From Pseudoselenomonas ruminantium (GTDB lineage Bacteria; Bacillota; Negativicutes; Selenomonadales; Selenomonadaceae): a stretch of 44,429 nucleotides of DNA. The DNA is taken from the NCBI GenBank assembly GCA_002373045.1, contig DFHU01000063.1, forward strand, positions 44,476 to 88,904. The letters run 5' to 3'. Shown one piece after another: positions 31,806 through 40,759 of this stretch. The notes below the pieces were generated by a model. That model saw nothing but the letters and a program-made list of their open reading frames with translations. It did not search any database and was not told where the DNA came from. Each line of letters starts with the position of its first letter. The stretch's first letter is position 1. The translations under genes and the position numbers were made by a program.

Positions 31806-32675
31806 TTACGCTTTTATACGGTTCATCTGAAATGTACGTGTTACGAATACATCCGCATTCGTGTTTTGGCGCAGAACATCGGCAATGGCTTCTGCCTGTT
31901 CCCGGCTTTTTGCCAGTCCAAACACAGTCGGACCGCTGCCGGACATCATACTGGCCATCGCGCCCTTATCCAGCATCATCTGTTTATATTCTGCAATCAC
32001 GTCATACTTCTTTATAGTAACACTTTCCAGCACATTACACAATAACCCGGCTACGGCTTTTCGATTGCCGCGGTCTATGGCCTGCTTGATGGCTTCATTA
32101 TCCGGATGACGCTCTGCGCCCTGTTCATCATAATTCTGATAAGCCCAGGCCGTGGACACCGAAATGCGCGGCTTTGCCAGAACCACCCAGGTTTCCGGCA
32201 TATCGGAAAGTCTGGTCAATATTTCTCCGCGCCCCGTGGCCAGCATAGTGCCGCCCATAATGCAGAAGGGAATATCCGAGCCCAAACGCGCCCCCAGTTC
32301 ACAGAGTTTTTCCTCATCGAGCTGCAGGCCATATAAATCATTCATGCCCTTGAGCACAGCCGCTGCATCTGCGCTGCCGCCGGCAAGACCTGCCGCAACA
32401 GGAATGCGCTTCGTCAGTTCAATGCGCACGCCCCCCTCAAGGCCGTATTCCTGCCGTATAAGCTCTGCCGCCCGCCAGGCCAGATTCTTTTCATCCGCCT
32501 TCAGCCAGGGCACGTTAATGCTCAGCTCAATATCCCGCTCCGTTTTTTCCATCACCAGCGTATCATGAAGACCTATGGTTTGCATGACCATAGCCACTTC
32601 ATGGAAACCGTCCGGACGCTTACCCAATATATCCAGCGTCAAATTTATCTTGGCATTTGCTTCTACTGTAACCAT
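31806..32675 (-). CDS. ispE: 4-diphosphocytidyl-2-C-methyl-D-erythritol kinase
   Basis: This 289-residue GHMP-family kinase acts in the MEP isoprenoid pathway. Motifs are VEANAKINLTLDILGKRPDGFHEV, the ATP-binding PVAAGLAGGSADAAAVLKG and MMSGSGPTVFGL. The frame opens at a TTG six codons earlier, but GGGAG lies 7 bases before the ATG at 32675. It has a good promoter and is the first gene of an ispE-gntR-glmU unit that probably runs into prs. Confidence 0.96.
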   Translation of the reverse strand: MVTVEANAKINLTLDILGKRPDGFHEVAMVMQTIGLHDTLVMEKTERDIELSINVPWLKADEKNLAWRAAELIRQEYGLEGGVRIELTKRIPVAAGLAGGSADAAAVLKGMNDLYGLQLDEEKLCELGARLGSDIPFCIMGGTMLATGRGEILTRLSDMPETWVVLAKPRISVSTAWAYQNYDEQGAERHPDNEAIKQAIDRGNRKAVAGLLCNVLESVTIKKYDVIAEYKQMMLDKGAMASMMSGSGPTVFGLAKSREQAEAIADVLRQNTNADVFVTRTFQMNRIKA

Positions 32676-32705
32676 CTGCACACTCCCATTCAATCAACTT
32701 CTAAT

Positions 32706-32734
32706 AGAATAGCAATTTTTACCCGATAACGCAA
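32706..32734 (-). promoter_or_regulatory. Promoter of ispE
   Basis: On the minus strand -35 TTGCGT (32729-32734), a 17-bp spacer and -10 TATTCT (32706-32711), about 30 bp before the start codon. Confidence 0.65.
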
Positions 32735-32763
32735 GAAATCCCCCCGTCTTTGCAAGAATAAAT

Positions 32764-32793
32764 TTGACTAGCCACCTGCTTATCCACTATAAT
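32764..32793 (+). promoter_or_regulatory. Promoter of the SpeD-like gene
   Basis: -35 TTGACT (32764-32769), an 18-bp spacer and a perfect -10 TATAAT (32788-32793) lie about 37 bp before the start codon, divergent from the ispE promoter. Confidence 0.8.
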
Positions 32794-32829
32794 ATAGGTT
32801 ATGTCATAGGGAAGGGAGCGGATTAAAAC

Positions 32830-33294
32830 ATGAAAATACTTGCCCGGCATTTGACCGCGGACTTATTTAACTGTCAAAACAATCAATTAACCGATAAAGA
32901 ACTCATTTTGGATATGCTCAAAACGATTTTGCAGGACCTGCAAATCCCGCTGATTAACTGCGTTACGGAATCACCGGACAGCGAACACGATGCATTTATA
33001 TTTATACTCGACAAGGGTCATATTACCCTGCATGTCTATCCTCAGCTGAAATACGTTGCTTTGGATGTCTTTCTCTGTCAGGAAAATGCCGAACCAGATA
33101 AACTTGGTCAGGCGATACGCAATTTCTTCAAACCGGATAAGACCAAGACCACGGTCTTAAAGCGCGGGGATTTCGGTGCACCGAAGGAAATCAAACCCAA
33201 AGTAAAAACAAAAGTTGCGCCCTTGCGCAAAATCCATAACACCGGCGCCAAGGTCATTCGCATCTTAGCCCGGCGCAACAACAATCAGCAATAA
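32830..33294 (+). CDS. SpeD-family (S-adenosylmethionine decarboxylase-like) protein lacking the cleavage serine
   Basis: This is a 154-residue protein. Residues 1-90 align without gaps in my reading to the bacterial class 1b AdoMetDC fold: KILARHLTADLFNC at the start, then GHITLHVYPQLKYVALDVFLC. In T. maritima SpeD, Ser63 self-cleaves to the pyruvoyl group, and His68 and Cys83 assist. Here residue 63 is Gly and residue 62 is Lys instead of Glu, while His68 and Cys83 are kept. The pyruvoyl cofactor therefore cannot form in the usual way. The C-terminal 45 residues are very basic (KEIKPKVKTKVAPLRKI, then RILARRN), unlike SpeD, and may bind nucleic acid or membrane. It has its own promoter, no spermidine synthase neighbour and a strong terminator. 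Its function is unknown. Confidence 0.75.
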   Translation: MKILARHLTADLFNCQNNQLTDKELILDMLKTILQDLQIPLINCVTESPDSEHDAFIFILDKGHITLHVYPQLKYVALDVFLCQENAEPDKLGQAIRNFFKPDKTKTTVLKRGDFGAPKEIKPKVKTKVAPLRKIHNTGAKVIRILARRNNNQQ

Positions 33295-33309
33295 CTGAAT
33301 TTTATCCAT

Positions 33310-33352
33310 ACAGCAAGAGCGGATGCCGATATTTGGCATCCGCTCTTGCTGT
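33310..33352. terminator. Strong bidirectional terminator
   Basis: An 18-bp perfect stem (33310-33327 with 33335-33352) and a 7-base loop lie between the convergent SpeD-like and GGDEF genes. It is T-rich on the plus side (ATTTACTTTT) and weaker on the minus side. Confidence 0.85.
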
Positions 33353-33354
33353 AT

Positions 33355-35373
33355 TTACTTTTCCCGCTCCAACATTACGGCATAACATATCGTTCCATAC
33401 AGCGGATGCAGCTCCAAGCGATGACAGATTTCCACTTCCACCGCGCCCCGCTGCACATTCCGCAGATGATAGCGGAATATTTTCGTATTCTCGCTTTCGC
33501 TCTCCTTATGGAAGATATTTCGCTCCTTTTCATCCACTAAAGCCAAGGCAGAACCATCCGTCCTCTGCTGCAGGGCATCCAAGCTTTCATCCCCCGTCAG
33601 CCGCAAAAGTTCACCGCTCGCATAAAGCAAGGTGTTCTGCGGGTCAATCTTGTAAATCAAGATAGCCGCCGGCAGATTACAGCTGACATTATGCAGATTA
33701 AAGCCCAATCTTGTCCGCATAACCTGCTGCTCCAGCTCCGCATCATAAATGACATAGCCATTTTTCCCCTTGAGCTTCACGCCATAAAGCGCTTCGTCCG
33801 ACTGCCGGAACAGGGCTGTCAAATCATCAGCCAAATCGGGATATATCGAAACACCCACGGAAACCGAGAAGGTCTTCCCCCGTTCCCCGACTGTAAAACT
33901 CTTGGGCAGGCTGCAGAAATCGGCAATCCGTTTTTCAGCCTCTACCATAGATACATCCTTCAGAATAACGATGAATTCATCACCGCCATTACGGCCCACA
34001 ATACCTATATCACCGAAATAGGAAAGCAAAATCCGGGACAGCTTTTTTAGCACCTCATCCCCTATGGCATGACCATACAGGTCATTGATAAACTTAAAGT
34101 CATCAATATCCAGCGTCAGCATCACCGCAGTTTTTATTTCCGACCACCAGGCCTTGATTTCCCGGTCCACACCAAAGCGATTGTATAAACCAGTCAAGGC
34201 ATCATGATAGGTTCTCTTTTCCATTTCTTCCTGATTCTTTTTCAACTGGCTTGTGGTATGAGCAAATGCTCTGCACAAATCACCAATTTCATCATTACCG
34301 CCCTCAGGCACAGCCACATCAAAATTGCCGGCCGCCACTTCGTGTGATACTTCCGTAAGCCGCGTCAATTTTTTCGTCATGCGCGTACTTACCACAAAAC
34401 AAAATACTGCGGAAACCGCTACGAGCAGCAGGAAGATTTCACATAGCTGAATGATTTTATACATGGCTTCCACATAGGTTTCATGTACAGGTGCTGCCAC
34501 CATCAGAGCCAGCTCATTGCGCAGACTGACCACCGCCATATCGTATTCTTTGCCGCTCCAGTTGTAGCGCATGAGTTCCTTGCTGTGCGTGTTGGGCACA
34601 AAAAATTTACCTGTGCTGGAAATCAGCTGACCGCCACGGGTCGACTCAATCCCATCCGGATTCTCCAACGTGTAATGAACGCGTCCGGATAAATCCGTCA
34701 AAAATGCCTGTCCTGAATTGTAAGCTGGCGCATGTTCAATCTGCGACAACCACTGCCGGAAATCCAAATCCACGCCGATTAAGGCAACGACTTCTTTATC
34801 CTTGTAAACCGGCATAACATATGACAGCAGGTAGCGCCCCTGTTCACCATAATAATAAGGGGGTATCCATATACCATGGCCTTTTTCCATGGGCAGTTTA
34901 TACCAGTTGATATGCGCCTCATCATAGGCAGAAACCGGCCGGAGCAGTCTGTCTTCAAAATCTTCGCCCTCAGCAGGCCGCACACGCCACAAATTTCCCT
35001 CATTGCCATTGATGTCATCTACATAATAAACATAGTAGGAACATACGATAGCCATATTTCCCATCGCATTTTGAAAAGCCTGTTTGGCACTGTGACTCAA
35101 AAATTGCCGCATTTCCTTATCCGGCCTCCCAGGTGCCGCTGCAATTTGCAGCTTCACCTCATGGGCAACGAACTTGGTTATATCCTCAGCATGGATAAGC
35201 TGCGTGTTGATAATGGCCCGCTGATTCTCTGCTATGCGGTTAAGATTCTCCGCCTCATGTTCACCCGTCAGCCGGTCAATGGTCATCACGCTGACCGACC
35301 CCATCCCCAAAGCCAGTATCAGCATGAACGTCATACACATGGCCAGAATTTGGAATTTTATTGAATGAAACAT
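33355..35373 (-). CDS. Membrane GGDEF protein with Cache-type sensor and C-terminal PAS-like domain
   Basis: This is a 672-residue probable diguanylate cyclase. A transmembrane helix near residues 7-29 is followed by a large extracytoplasmic Cache-like sensor (GHGIWIPPYYY, YLLSYVMPVYKDKEVVALIGVDLDF). A second helix near 310-332, a HAMP-like segment and the GGDEF domain with DALTGLYNRFG, LDIDDFKFINDLYGHAIGD and an intact GGDEF at about 463-467 follow. The position of the inhibitory RxxD site reads YFGD, so product inhibition is probably lost. After the cyclase there is a roughly 120-residue PAS-like module (IYKIDPQNTLLYASGELLRLTG) with no further output domain. The gene is monocistronic and converges on the SpeD-like gene. 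Confidence 0.9.
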   Translation of the reverse strand: MFHSIKFQILAMCMTFMLILALGMGSVSVMTIDRLTGEHEAENLNRIAENQRAIINTQLIHAEDITKFVAHEVKLQIAAAPGRPDKEMRQFLSHSAKQAFQNAMGNMAIVCSYYVYYVDDINGNEGNLWRVRPAEGEDFEDRLLRPVSAYDEAHINWYKLPMEKGHGIWIPPYYYGEQGRYLLSYVMPVYKDKEVVALIGVDLDFRQWLSQIEHAPAYNSGQAFLTDLSGRVHYTLENPDGIESTRGGQLISSTGKFFVPNTHSKELMRYNWSGKEYDMAVVSLRNELALMVAAPVHETYVEAMYKIIQLCEIFLLLVAVSAVFCFVVSTRMTKKLTRLTEVSHEVAAGNFDVAVPEGGNDEIGDLCRAFAHTTSQLKKNQEEMEKRTYHDALTGLYNRFGVDREIKAWWSEIKTAVMLTLDIDDFKFINDLYGHAIGDEVLKKLSRILLSYFGDIGIVGRNGGDEFIVILKDVSMVEAEKRIADFCSLPKSFTVGERGKTFSVSVGVSIYPDLADDLTALFRQSDEALYGVKLKGKNGYVIYDAELEQQVMRTRLGFNLHNVSCNLPAAILIYKIDPQNTLLYASGELLRLTGDESLDALQQRTDGSALALVDEKERNIFHKESESENTKIFRYHLRNVQRGAVEVEICHRLELHPLYGTICYAVMLEREK

Positions 35374-35391
35374 CTGTCAACCACCACGCCA

Positions 35392-35413
35392 ATATAGATT
35401 TACTATTCTATAT
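35392..35413. promoter_or_regulatory. Inverted repeat upstream of the GGDEF gene
   Basis: ATATAGA (35392-35398) and TCTATAT (35407-35413) are separated by 8 bp in the AT-rich interval just before the GGDEF start codon. It may be an operator or part of the promoter. I could not assign a -35/-10 pair with confidence. Confidence 0.3.
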
Positions 35414-35468
35414 AATTAATTTTACATATACGGCTAATTTTCCTGCTCTATACGCAAAAATATATCAT

Positions 35469-36428
35469 TCAGCACAGTTTGCGCACCGCTTTACCGTTAA
35501 GATAATCACAAAGACGTCCCTGATACCGCCCTTCCTGCCGCATCACATTGATGATATGGTCGCGGATTTTCCACCAACCCGTATGCCAGTTGGAAAACAG
35601 CGTATTTTCCTCCGGTGCCCGGCCAATAATGCGCTGCAGGACAATGTCCGGCGAGAGATGTTCCAAGAACTTAATCACCCGGTCTTCATATTCCGGCAGG
35701 GTAATCATTTTAAGCTTACCCGCCTCATAATCCTTCGCCATGGCTGTGCCCTTGACGATGTACAGTGCATGCAGCTTCACCTGGTCAACGCCCAAAGCCG
35801 ACAAAATCTTGGCATCCTCAATCACGTCCAGTTCATCATCCCAGGGAAGATTCAGAATCAGATGGACGCAGGACTGCATACCGAATTTCTTAATGCGCAA
35901 AATGGCATCGATAAGCTCTGCCAGCGTATGGCCGCGATTAATCTCCACCAAAGTATGGACATTGGTGCTCTGCAGCCCCAGTTCCACACAGATGTCAATA
36001 TTGTGTTTCTCCTTCTGTTCCTGCAGCACCGCCAAATGCTCGTCACTGACGCAGTCGGGACGGGTGGCGATATATACCGCCACCACATCTTCCGGCGCTC
36101 CGGCTTCATCCACCCAGGCCGCCAATTTTTCCGGCGTGGTGTAGGTGTTGCTGAAATTCTGCAGATAGGGAATAAACTTCTTCGCCTTGTACTTCGGCAC
36201 GATATGCGCCTTGTTGGCCTCCATCTGCTCCGTAATCGTCATCGATGCGGGAAGATTCTCATACCCCGTGCCAATCTCCCCGCAAAACGTACAGCCTGCC
36301 CCGCCATTGCCACAGGTGCCGTCCCGATTCGGACAGGTCACAGGCAGTGCAATCGGCAGCTTATAGACCTTCTCGCCGTAGCGGTCTTTTAGATAGTCCG
36401 AAAATGCCCGATAAATAGATTGTTCCAT
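35469..36428 (-). CDS. TIGR01212-type (YhcC-like) radical SAM protein
   Basis: This 319-residue radical SAM protein has the family's atypical N-terminal cysteine region (CPNRDGTCGNGGAGCTFC). Then come the YLQNFSNTYTTPEKL segment, IATRPDCVSDEHLAVL, CVELGLQSTNVHTLVEINRGHT and IHLILNLPWDDELDVI-like sequence (here HLILNLPWDDELDVI). This matches YhcC/TIGR01212; the substrate of the family is not established. The start overlaps the res stop by one base (TAATG), so it is translationally coupled to the restriction enzyme gene. It may simply be the host gene downstream of an inserted restriction system. Confidence 0.9.
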   Translation of the reverse strand: MEQSIYRAFSDYLKDRYGEKVYKLPIALPVTCPNRDGTCGNGGAGCTFCGEIGTGYENLPASMTITEQMEANKAHIVPKYKAKKFIPYLQNFSNTYTTPEKLAAWVDEAGAPEDVVAVYIATRPDCVSDEHLAVLQEQKEKHNIDICVELGLQSTNVHTLVEINRGHTLAELIDAILRIKKFGMQSCVHLILNLPWDDELDVIEDAKILSALGVDQVKLHALYIVKGTAMAKDYEAGKLKMITLPEYEDRVIKFLEHLSPDIVLQRIIGRAPEENTLFSNWHTGWWKIRDHIINVMRQEGRYQGRLCDYLNGKAVRKLC

Positions 36429-39070
36429 TACAACTCCCGCAAAATCTCACCAATAAACTTATCCATAGTATATGCTCCATCCGCCTGAAGCGCCTTCTTA
36501 TCAAAAACCATGAAGTATTTATACCTGTTTCCGGCCTTTGCTTGCCAATGGCGTCCCAGTTTCAGCTTCATCCGACTGTCATCGCCGTCCAGATAATCAC
36601 CCTTGGCTTCAATCAGAAGAATCTTGTCTGACTCCGTTTTGACAATAAAATCCGGATAATGATTGATAAAGGCATTGAGTCTCATCCCCTTGCGCTCATT
36701 GATACGATGCCACCAGCGCACATTATCCTGCTCTACTATCGCATCCAAAAGCCGCCGTTCAAAATGATTCATATCATCTTTTTCGGCTTCATACAAGGAT
36801 TTGGGGATGGAGGAAATGCTTTCTGCCGGAGTTATTACTTTGGGCAATTGAAAACTTTCCTGACAGGTGATTTTGTCAAAATCCAGCCACTCATAAAACT
36901 TCTTCTCCTGATACCTGCGCGTTAATGCCTCAATCTTTTCCCTGATTTTAACCGTGTAAAAGGGCAGAGAACTTTCCAAAGCTGACAATTCATCTGTAGT
37001 CATGCCATCTACCACGCGTCTGACATAATCCATAATTTCCGGGTCAGCCATACTGTTGTTATTCTTGGAAAGCATCAGAGCGATATGCGCCACACATTCT
37101 TCCTGCCGTTTGGCAGGTGCCAACTGTGCCAGATATTCCCGAAAGCGCTGACTATCCTTTTGTGCCATGCGTTTGTACTTTGGAATAGCCTCTCCCTGTT
37201 CAGCAAGGTTTACTTCATAAACGTCACCCGTAGATAACTTAAAATTTATCTCCGTATCTTCCTTCTGTAGATTAAAACCTGCGGTCAGATTCTCCGGCTC
37301 CAAGAGCACCTTGCTATCCCCGAACAGATTGCTGCTGCCCATTTCCAAAAAGAACTGCGGCAAGCGCAAATTGCTGGCTTCATCCGCAAATTCACTCTGC
37401 ATGCTGTACTGTTTCTGCATTCTTCCCAGCTCCCCTGTCAGCAAGCCACTTCGTTCTGCCTGCTGTGTTTCCTGCGCAAAGTTTTCTGCCGCCTGCTTTG
37501 CTTCTTCCAACATAGCATCGGTATGATTCTCTGACTCATATTGACCGGCTGATTCCTTCCAGCCCTCTATCTCCTGCATATCAGCAAAATCATCATATTC
37601 TGTCGGTGCATGGACTTCTTCTTCGCCTTTATCTTCCGGCGTAAAGTTCAGACTTCCCTGCTCCAAGCTTTCTGCCGCTGACGGCTCAGCTGACGTATTA
37701 TCTACCGCCCGGAAATCTCTTTCCGAAAAGCCTGCATGATTCAGCCCTGCCACCACATTGCTAAGCGTTGCATGGAAATCCTGAGAGCAGGTCAGCACAT
37801 AAGACATATTCAAAGCCTTGGCTGCATACAAGCGCGTATAAGGCTGACGCAGCACCCGGCCAAGTATCTGCTCCACATCAACCTTAGACGTCTTATTTGC
37901 CAGCGTTGCCAAAATATAGGCAAAAGGACAGTCCCAGCCCTCCTTCAAGGCATTGACCGTGATGATATAGCGAATCGGACACTCACGGGAAAGCAAGTCT
38001 ACGCCCTTTAGGTCATCTACTTCACTGGTCTTAATGGCAATTTGCTCTTCAGGTATACCGATTTCCACCAGTCTTTTCTTGACCTTCTCAAAGGTAGCCT
38101 TGTCTTTGGCAATCTTCGGCTCGGCTTGAAACAGGATAATGGGTCTTATATAGGGACTCCCATGCTGTTCTGCCTCTATCGCCGTCTGTTCGAGCCGTCC
38201 ACGCAAAGCCAGGGCATCGCTTAACACATCTTTGCGCTCGCGCCGATTGTAAACGATAACCGGCAGCTTTACCATGCTTTCCTTCTGCAATTCTCTAGCA
38301 TCCACATAGGAGATAATATTGCTCCCCTGTCGTGGCGTAGCGGTCAGATTCAGCACAAAGGAAGGATTCAGGTTGCTTAACATTTCTACACTGAGGTCGG
38401 ATTTGGCGTTATGACTTTCGTCCACAATAACCACGGGATGAAGTGCCCGCAGGGTCTGAATCAAAGAACTCTCCGGCGTATCAGGCAATAAATCTTCTTC
38501 GCTGATGATACTTTGGAAAGACAATAGCTGACCGTTTTCCTGATAAACCTTCCGCACATCCTTTTTGCGGCTGTTGATACGCAAAGAGGCAAAACTCATG
38601 ATGCATAGGGTAAGCTGCGCCCGAACGCTGTCCAGAGAAAATCCCTGCCCAGCTAAAAGCTGTTCCTTGCTAAAAACCTCCACTTGCCCCCGATTATCCT
38701 GCTCCAATCGCTGATGATAGGGATGACGAGGATTAGCAAGGTTACTTAGTGTCTGTGTCAGGATGGAATCAGACGGCACAAGCCACACCACCAGTCTCGG
38801 CTGCCCGGGCCTATAGCCCAGACCGTGAAAAATCTCGCTCACGGCACTGCAGGCGATAAGCGTCTTGCCGCCGCCTGTGGGAACTTTCATGCAGACATTG
38901 GGAATCCCCGGCAAATCATGGTGATAGGGAGGAATACCGTCACGCCCCACATGAAAATCTCTGTCTTCCCAATATTTTTTCCACGCTTGATTAAGGTCGG
39001 GAGCAGACAGGCACTTTAAGTAAGCGCGCAAGTCCTTCAGAACGCCTTTTTGATAATTTTTTAGTTCCAT
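36428..39070 (-). CDS. res: Type III restriction enzyme, Res (helicase-nuclease) subunit
   Basis: This 880-residue protein is the ATP-dependent DNA translocase and nuclease of a Type III system. The helicase core has Walker A VPTGGGKTLIA at about 63-73, the DEAH-like VVIVDESHNAKSD, NLTATPRQG, and motif VI ILGRVLRQPYTRL. The C-terminal nuclease motif is PDFIVKTESDKILLIEAKGD, the PD-(D/E)xK pattern, near residue 815. Length is typical for shorter Res proteins. It follows mod by 12 bp. All motifs are intact, so it is probably active. Confidence 0.95.
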   Translation of the reverse strand: MELKNYQKGVLKDLRAYLKCLSAPDLNQAWKKYWEDRDFHVGRDGIPPYHHDLPGIPNVCMKVPTGGGKTLIACSAVSEIFHGLGYRPGQPRLVVWLVPSDSILTQTLSNLANPRHPYHQRLEQDNRGQVEVFSKEQLLAGQGFSLDSVRAQLTLCIMSFASLRINSRKKDVRKVYQENGQLLSFQSIISEEDLLPDTPESSLIQTLRALHPVVIVDESHNAKSDLSVEMLSNLNPSFVLNLTATPRQGSNIISYVDARELQKESMVKLPVIVYNRRERKDVLSDALALRGRLEQTAIEAEQHGSPYIRPIILFQAEPKIAKDKATFEKVKKRLVEIGIPEEQIAIKTSEVDDLKGVDLLSRECPIRYIITVNALKEGWDCPFAYILATLANKTSKVDVEQILGRVLRQPYTRLYAAKALNMSYVLTCSQDFHATLSNVVAGLNHAGFSERDFRAVDNTSAEPSAAESLEQGSLNFTPEDKGEEEVHAPTEYDDFADMQEIEGWKESAGQYESENHTDAMLEEAKQAAENFAQETQQAERSGLLTGELGRMQKQYSMQSEFADEASNLRLPQFFLEMGSSNLFGDSKVLLEPENLTAGFNLQKEDTEINFKLSTGDVYEVNLAEQGEAIPKYKRMAQKDSQRFREYLAQLAPAKRQEECVAHIALMLSKNNNSMADPEIMDYVRRVVDGMTTDELSALESSLPFYTVKIREKIEALTRRYQEKKFYEWLDFDKITCQESFQLPKVITPAESISSIPKSLYEAEKDDMNHFERRLLDAIVEQDNVRWWHRINERKGMRLNAFINHYPDFIVKTESDKILLIEAKGDYLDGDDSRMKLKLGRHWQAKAGNRYKYFMVFDKKALQADGAYTMDKFIGEILREL

Positions 39071-39082
39071 CTTCTCCGCTCC

Positions 39083-40705
39083 TTAAATTCTTGTAATATC
39101 CCGTGGAATCTTCTTGAAGGTGATATTGAACTTTTCCAGTTGGCTTTCCGACAGCGTACAGGTATCGGCATAAATCACATAGCCATCTGCACGAGTCTTC
39201 ACCGCCGCTTCCAATAGTTCATAATCAAGGATTGTCCGCCTGTCCTTCTCATAGCAGAAATAATAAGCTTGGGCAAAATGTGTTCCCAAATAATACGGCT
39301 CTTTTTCGCGTGACGCCTCTAAAGGCTGTTGTGTCTCCGTAAAGTAAATGTACTCCCGCAGTTTATCCGTGCCTACATCTTCATTGATATTGCCATTGGG
39401 GAGCAGTAAGGGATCGCCCAGCTCATAGAAGGAAAAATCTCCGCCCGTGCCTGCTACGGCTTTCTTGCCCTCGCCATAACCGTCAATCACCCGGCGCACC
39501 CGTTCCGCCGTAATGCCTTCGGCATAGTCCATCATTTCAATCAGGATAAACTTGCGGTTACCACCATCAGCCTTGTTCAGATTCAAAACGGCATGGGCAG
39601 TTGTGCCGCTACCGGCAAAACTGTCTAAGATTATCGAATCTTCTTCTGTTGCAATATTGATAATGCGTTCCATCAATGACAGCGGCTTTGGAAAATCAAA
39701 TACAGCATTATCAAATACATTTCTTACTTCACGAGTACCAACAATCGAATTGAACTCCTTTTCAAACCATACAGTTTTAGCTGTTTCAGTAAGTTTTCTT
39801 TCTTTTTGAAAAATCCTTACAACAGAATCTTTCCCCTTATTTGCACATAAATCATGAATCTGTCGTTCTGATTTCTCTCTGCCCCAGCGCCAAACACTTT
39901 CAAGTCCATCCATTGTCTGAGCCCAAACCTCTGTATAGCCATCTTTAGGAGTCACGCTCACTTCATGCAGTCCATTATTATCTGACTCATTAAGATTTAC
40001 ATAAAATGGATATCGCAAATTAGGTCGATTAGACGAATTGAATGCTCTCACATTACGATTTCGTAGCCCTTTTAAGTTAAAACCACCTTTTTCATCATTA
40101 AAATCGTATTCTTTTCCCTCAATCTCAATATCGTTAAGTACCAGACTGCCAATGTTTTTAGCATAGACAAAAACATTCTCATGTGTTTTTGCAAAGAAAC
40201 CATACCTACGCCCTTCGGTCTTTACGATAATAGTTATTTTTTCAACATAATTTCTTTCACCGAAAATTTCATCACAGATAAGTTTCAGATTGGCCTGCTC
40301 ATTATCATCAATACTGATAAAAATAGCCCCATCATCAGCCAGCAGCCGTTGCAGAAGTTTCAACCGCGGATACATCATGCACAGCCATTTATCATGTCGG
40401 GAGAGGTCTTCCCCTTCCTTGCCGACAACTTCCCCCAACCATTTTTTGATACGTGGGTCATTGACATTATCGTTATAGACCCAGCCCTCATTGCCCGTGT
40501 TGTAAGGTGGGTCGATATAGATACACTTCACCCGTCCTTCGTACTCCGGCAGGAGCGATTTCAACGCCAACAGATTATCCCCATGAATAATCTTGTTACT
40601 GCTGTTCTCCCCACCAAAGCTATACTTCCTATCAAGCACATGAAAAGGCACATCCAAATGATGATTGATAACCTTGTCTTTCCCTATCCACTGTAAAACT
40701 GGCAT
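39083..40705 (-). CDS. mod: Type III DNA adenine methyltransferase, Mod subunit
   Basis: This 540-residue beta-class methyltransferase modifies adenine and supplies sequence recognition to Res. The catalytic DPPY is at residues 65-68, and the SAM-binding DSFAGSGTTAHAVLNLN lies near residue 360. Between them is a target recognition domain (about residues 148-342) encoded by clearly AT-richer DNA than either end of the gene. The frame extends five codons upstream, but GGAGG lies 5 bases before the ATG at 40705. No simple sequence repeat suggesting phase variation was found inside the gene. Confidence 0.95.
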   Translation of the reverse strand: MPVLQWIGKDKVINHHLDVPFHVLDRKYSFGGENSSNKIIHGDNLLALKSLLPEYEGRVKCIYIDPPYNTGNEGWVYNDNVNDPRIKKWLGEVVGKEGEDLSRHDKWLCMMYPRLKLLQRLLADDGAIFISIDDNEQANLKLICDEIFGERNYVEKITIIVKTEGRRYGFFAKTHENVFVYAKNIGSLVLNDIEIEGKEYDFNDEKGGFNLKGLRNRNVRAFNSSNRPNLRYPFYVNLNESDNNGLHEVSVTPKDGYTEVWAQTMDGLESVWRWGREKSERQIHDLCANKGKDSVVRIFQKERKLTETAKTVWFEKEFNSIVGTREVRNVFDNAVFDFPKPLSLMERIINIATEEDSIILDSFAGSGTTAHAVLNLNKADGGNRKFILIEMMDYAEGITAERVRRVIDGYGEGKKAVAGTGGDFSFYELGDPLLLPNGNINEDVGTDKLREYIYFTETQQPLEASREKEPYYLGTHFAQAYYFCYEKDRRTILDYELLEAAVKTRADGYVIYADTCTLSESQLEKFNITFKKIPRDITRI

Positions 40706-40759
40706 AATGCCCTCCATCACTAATTCAACTGCCTACGATTTGTAAGCAACTCACCAAAG

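Noticed and set aside
35361..36392. Plus-strand ORF of 343 codons
   Set aside because: It is antisense to the YhcC-type radical SAM gene. Composition is that of a reverse complement shadow.
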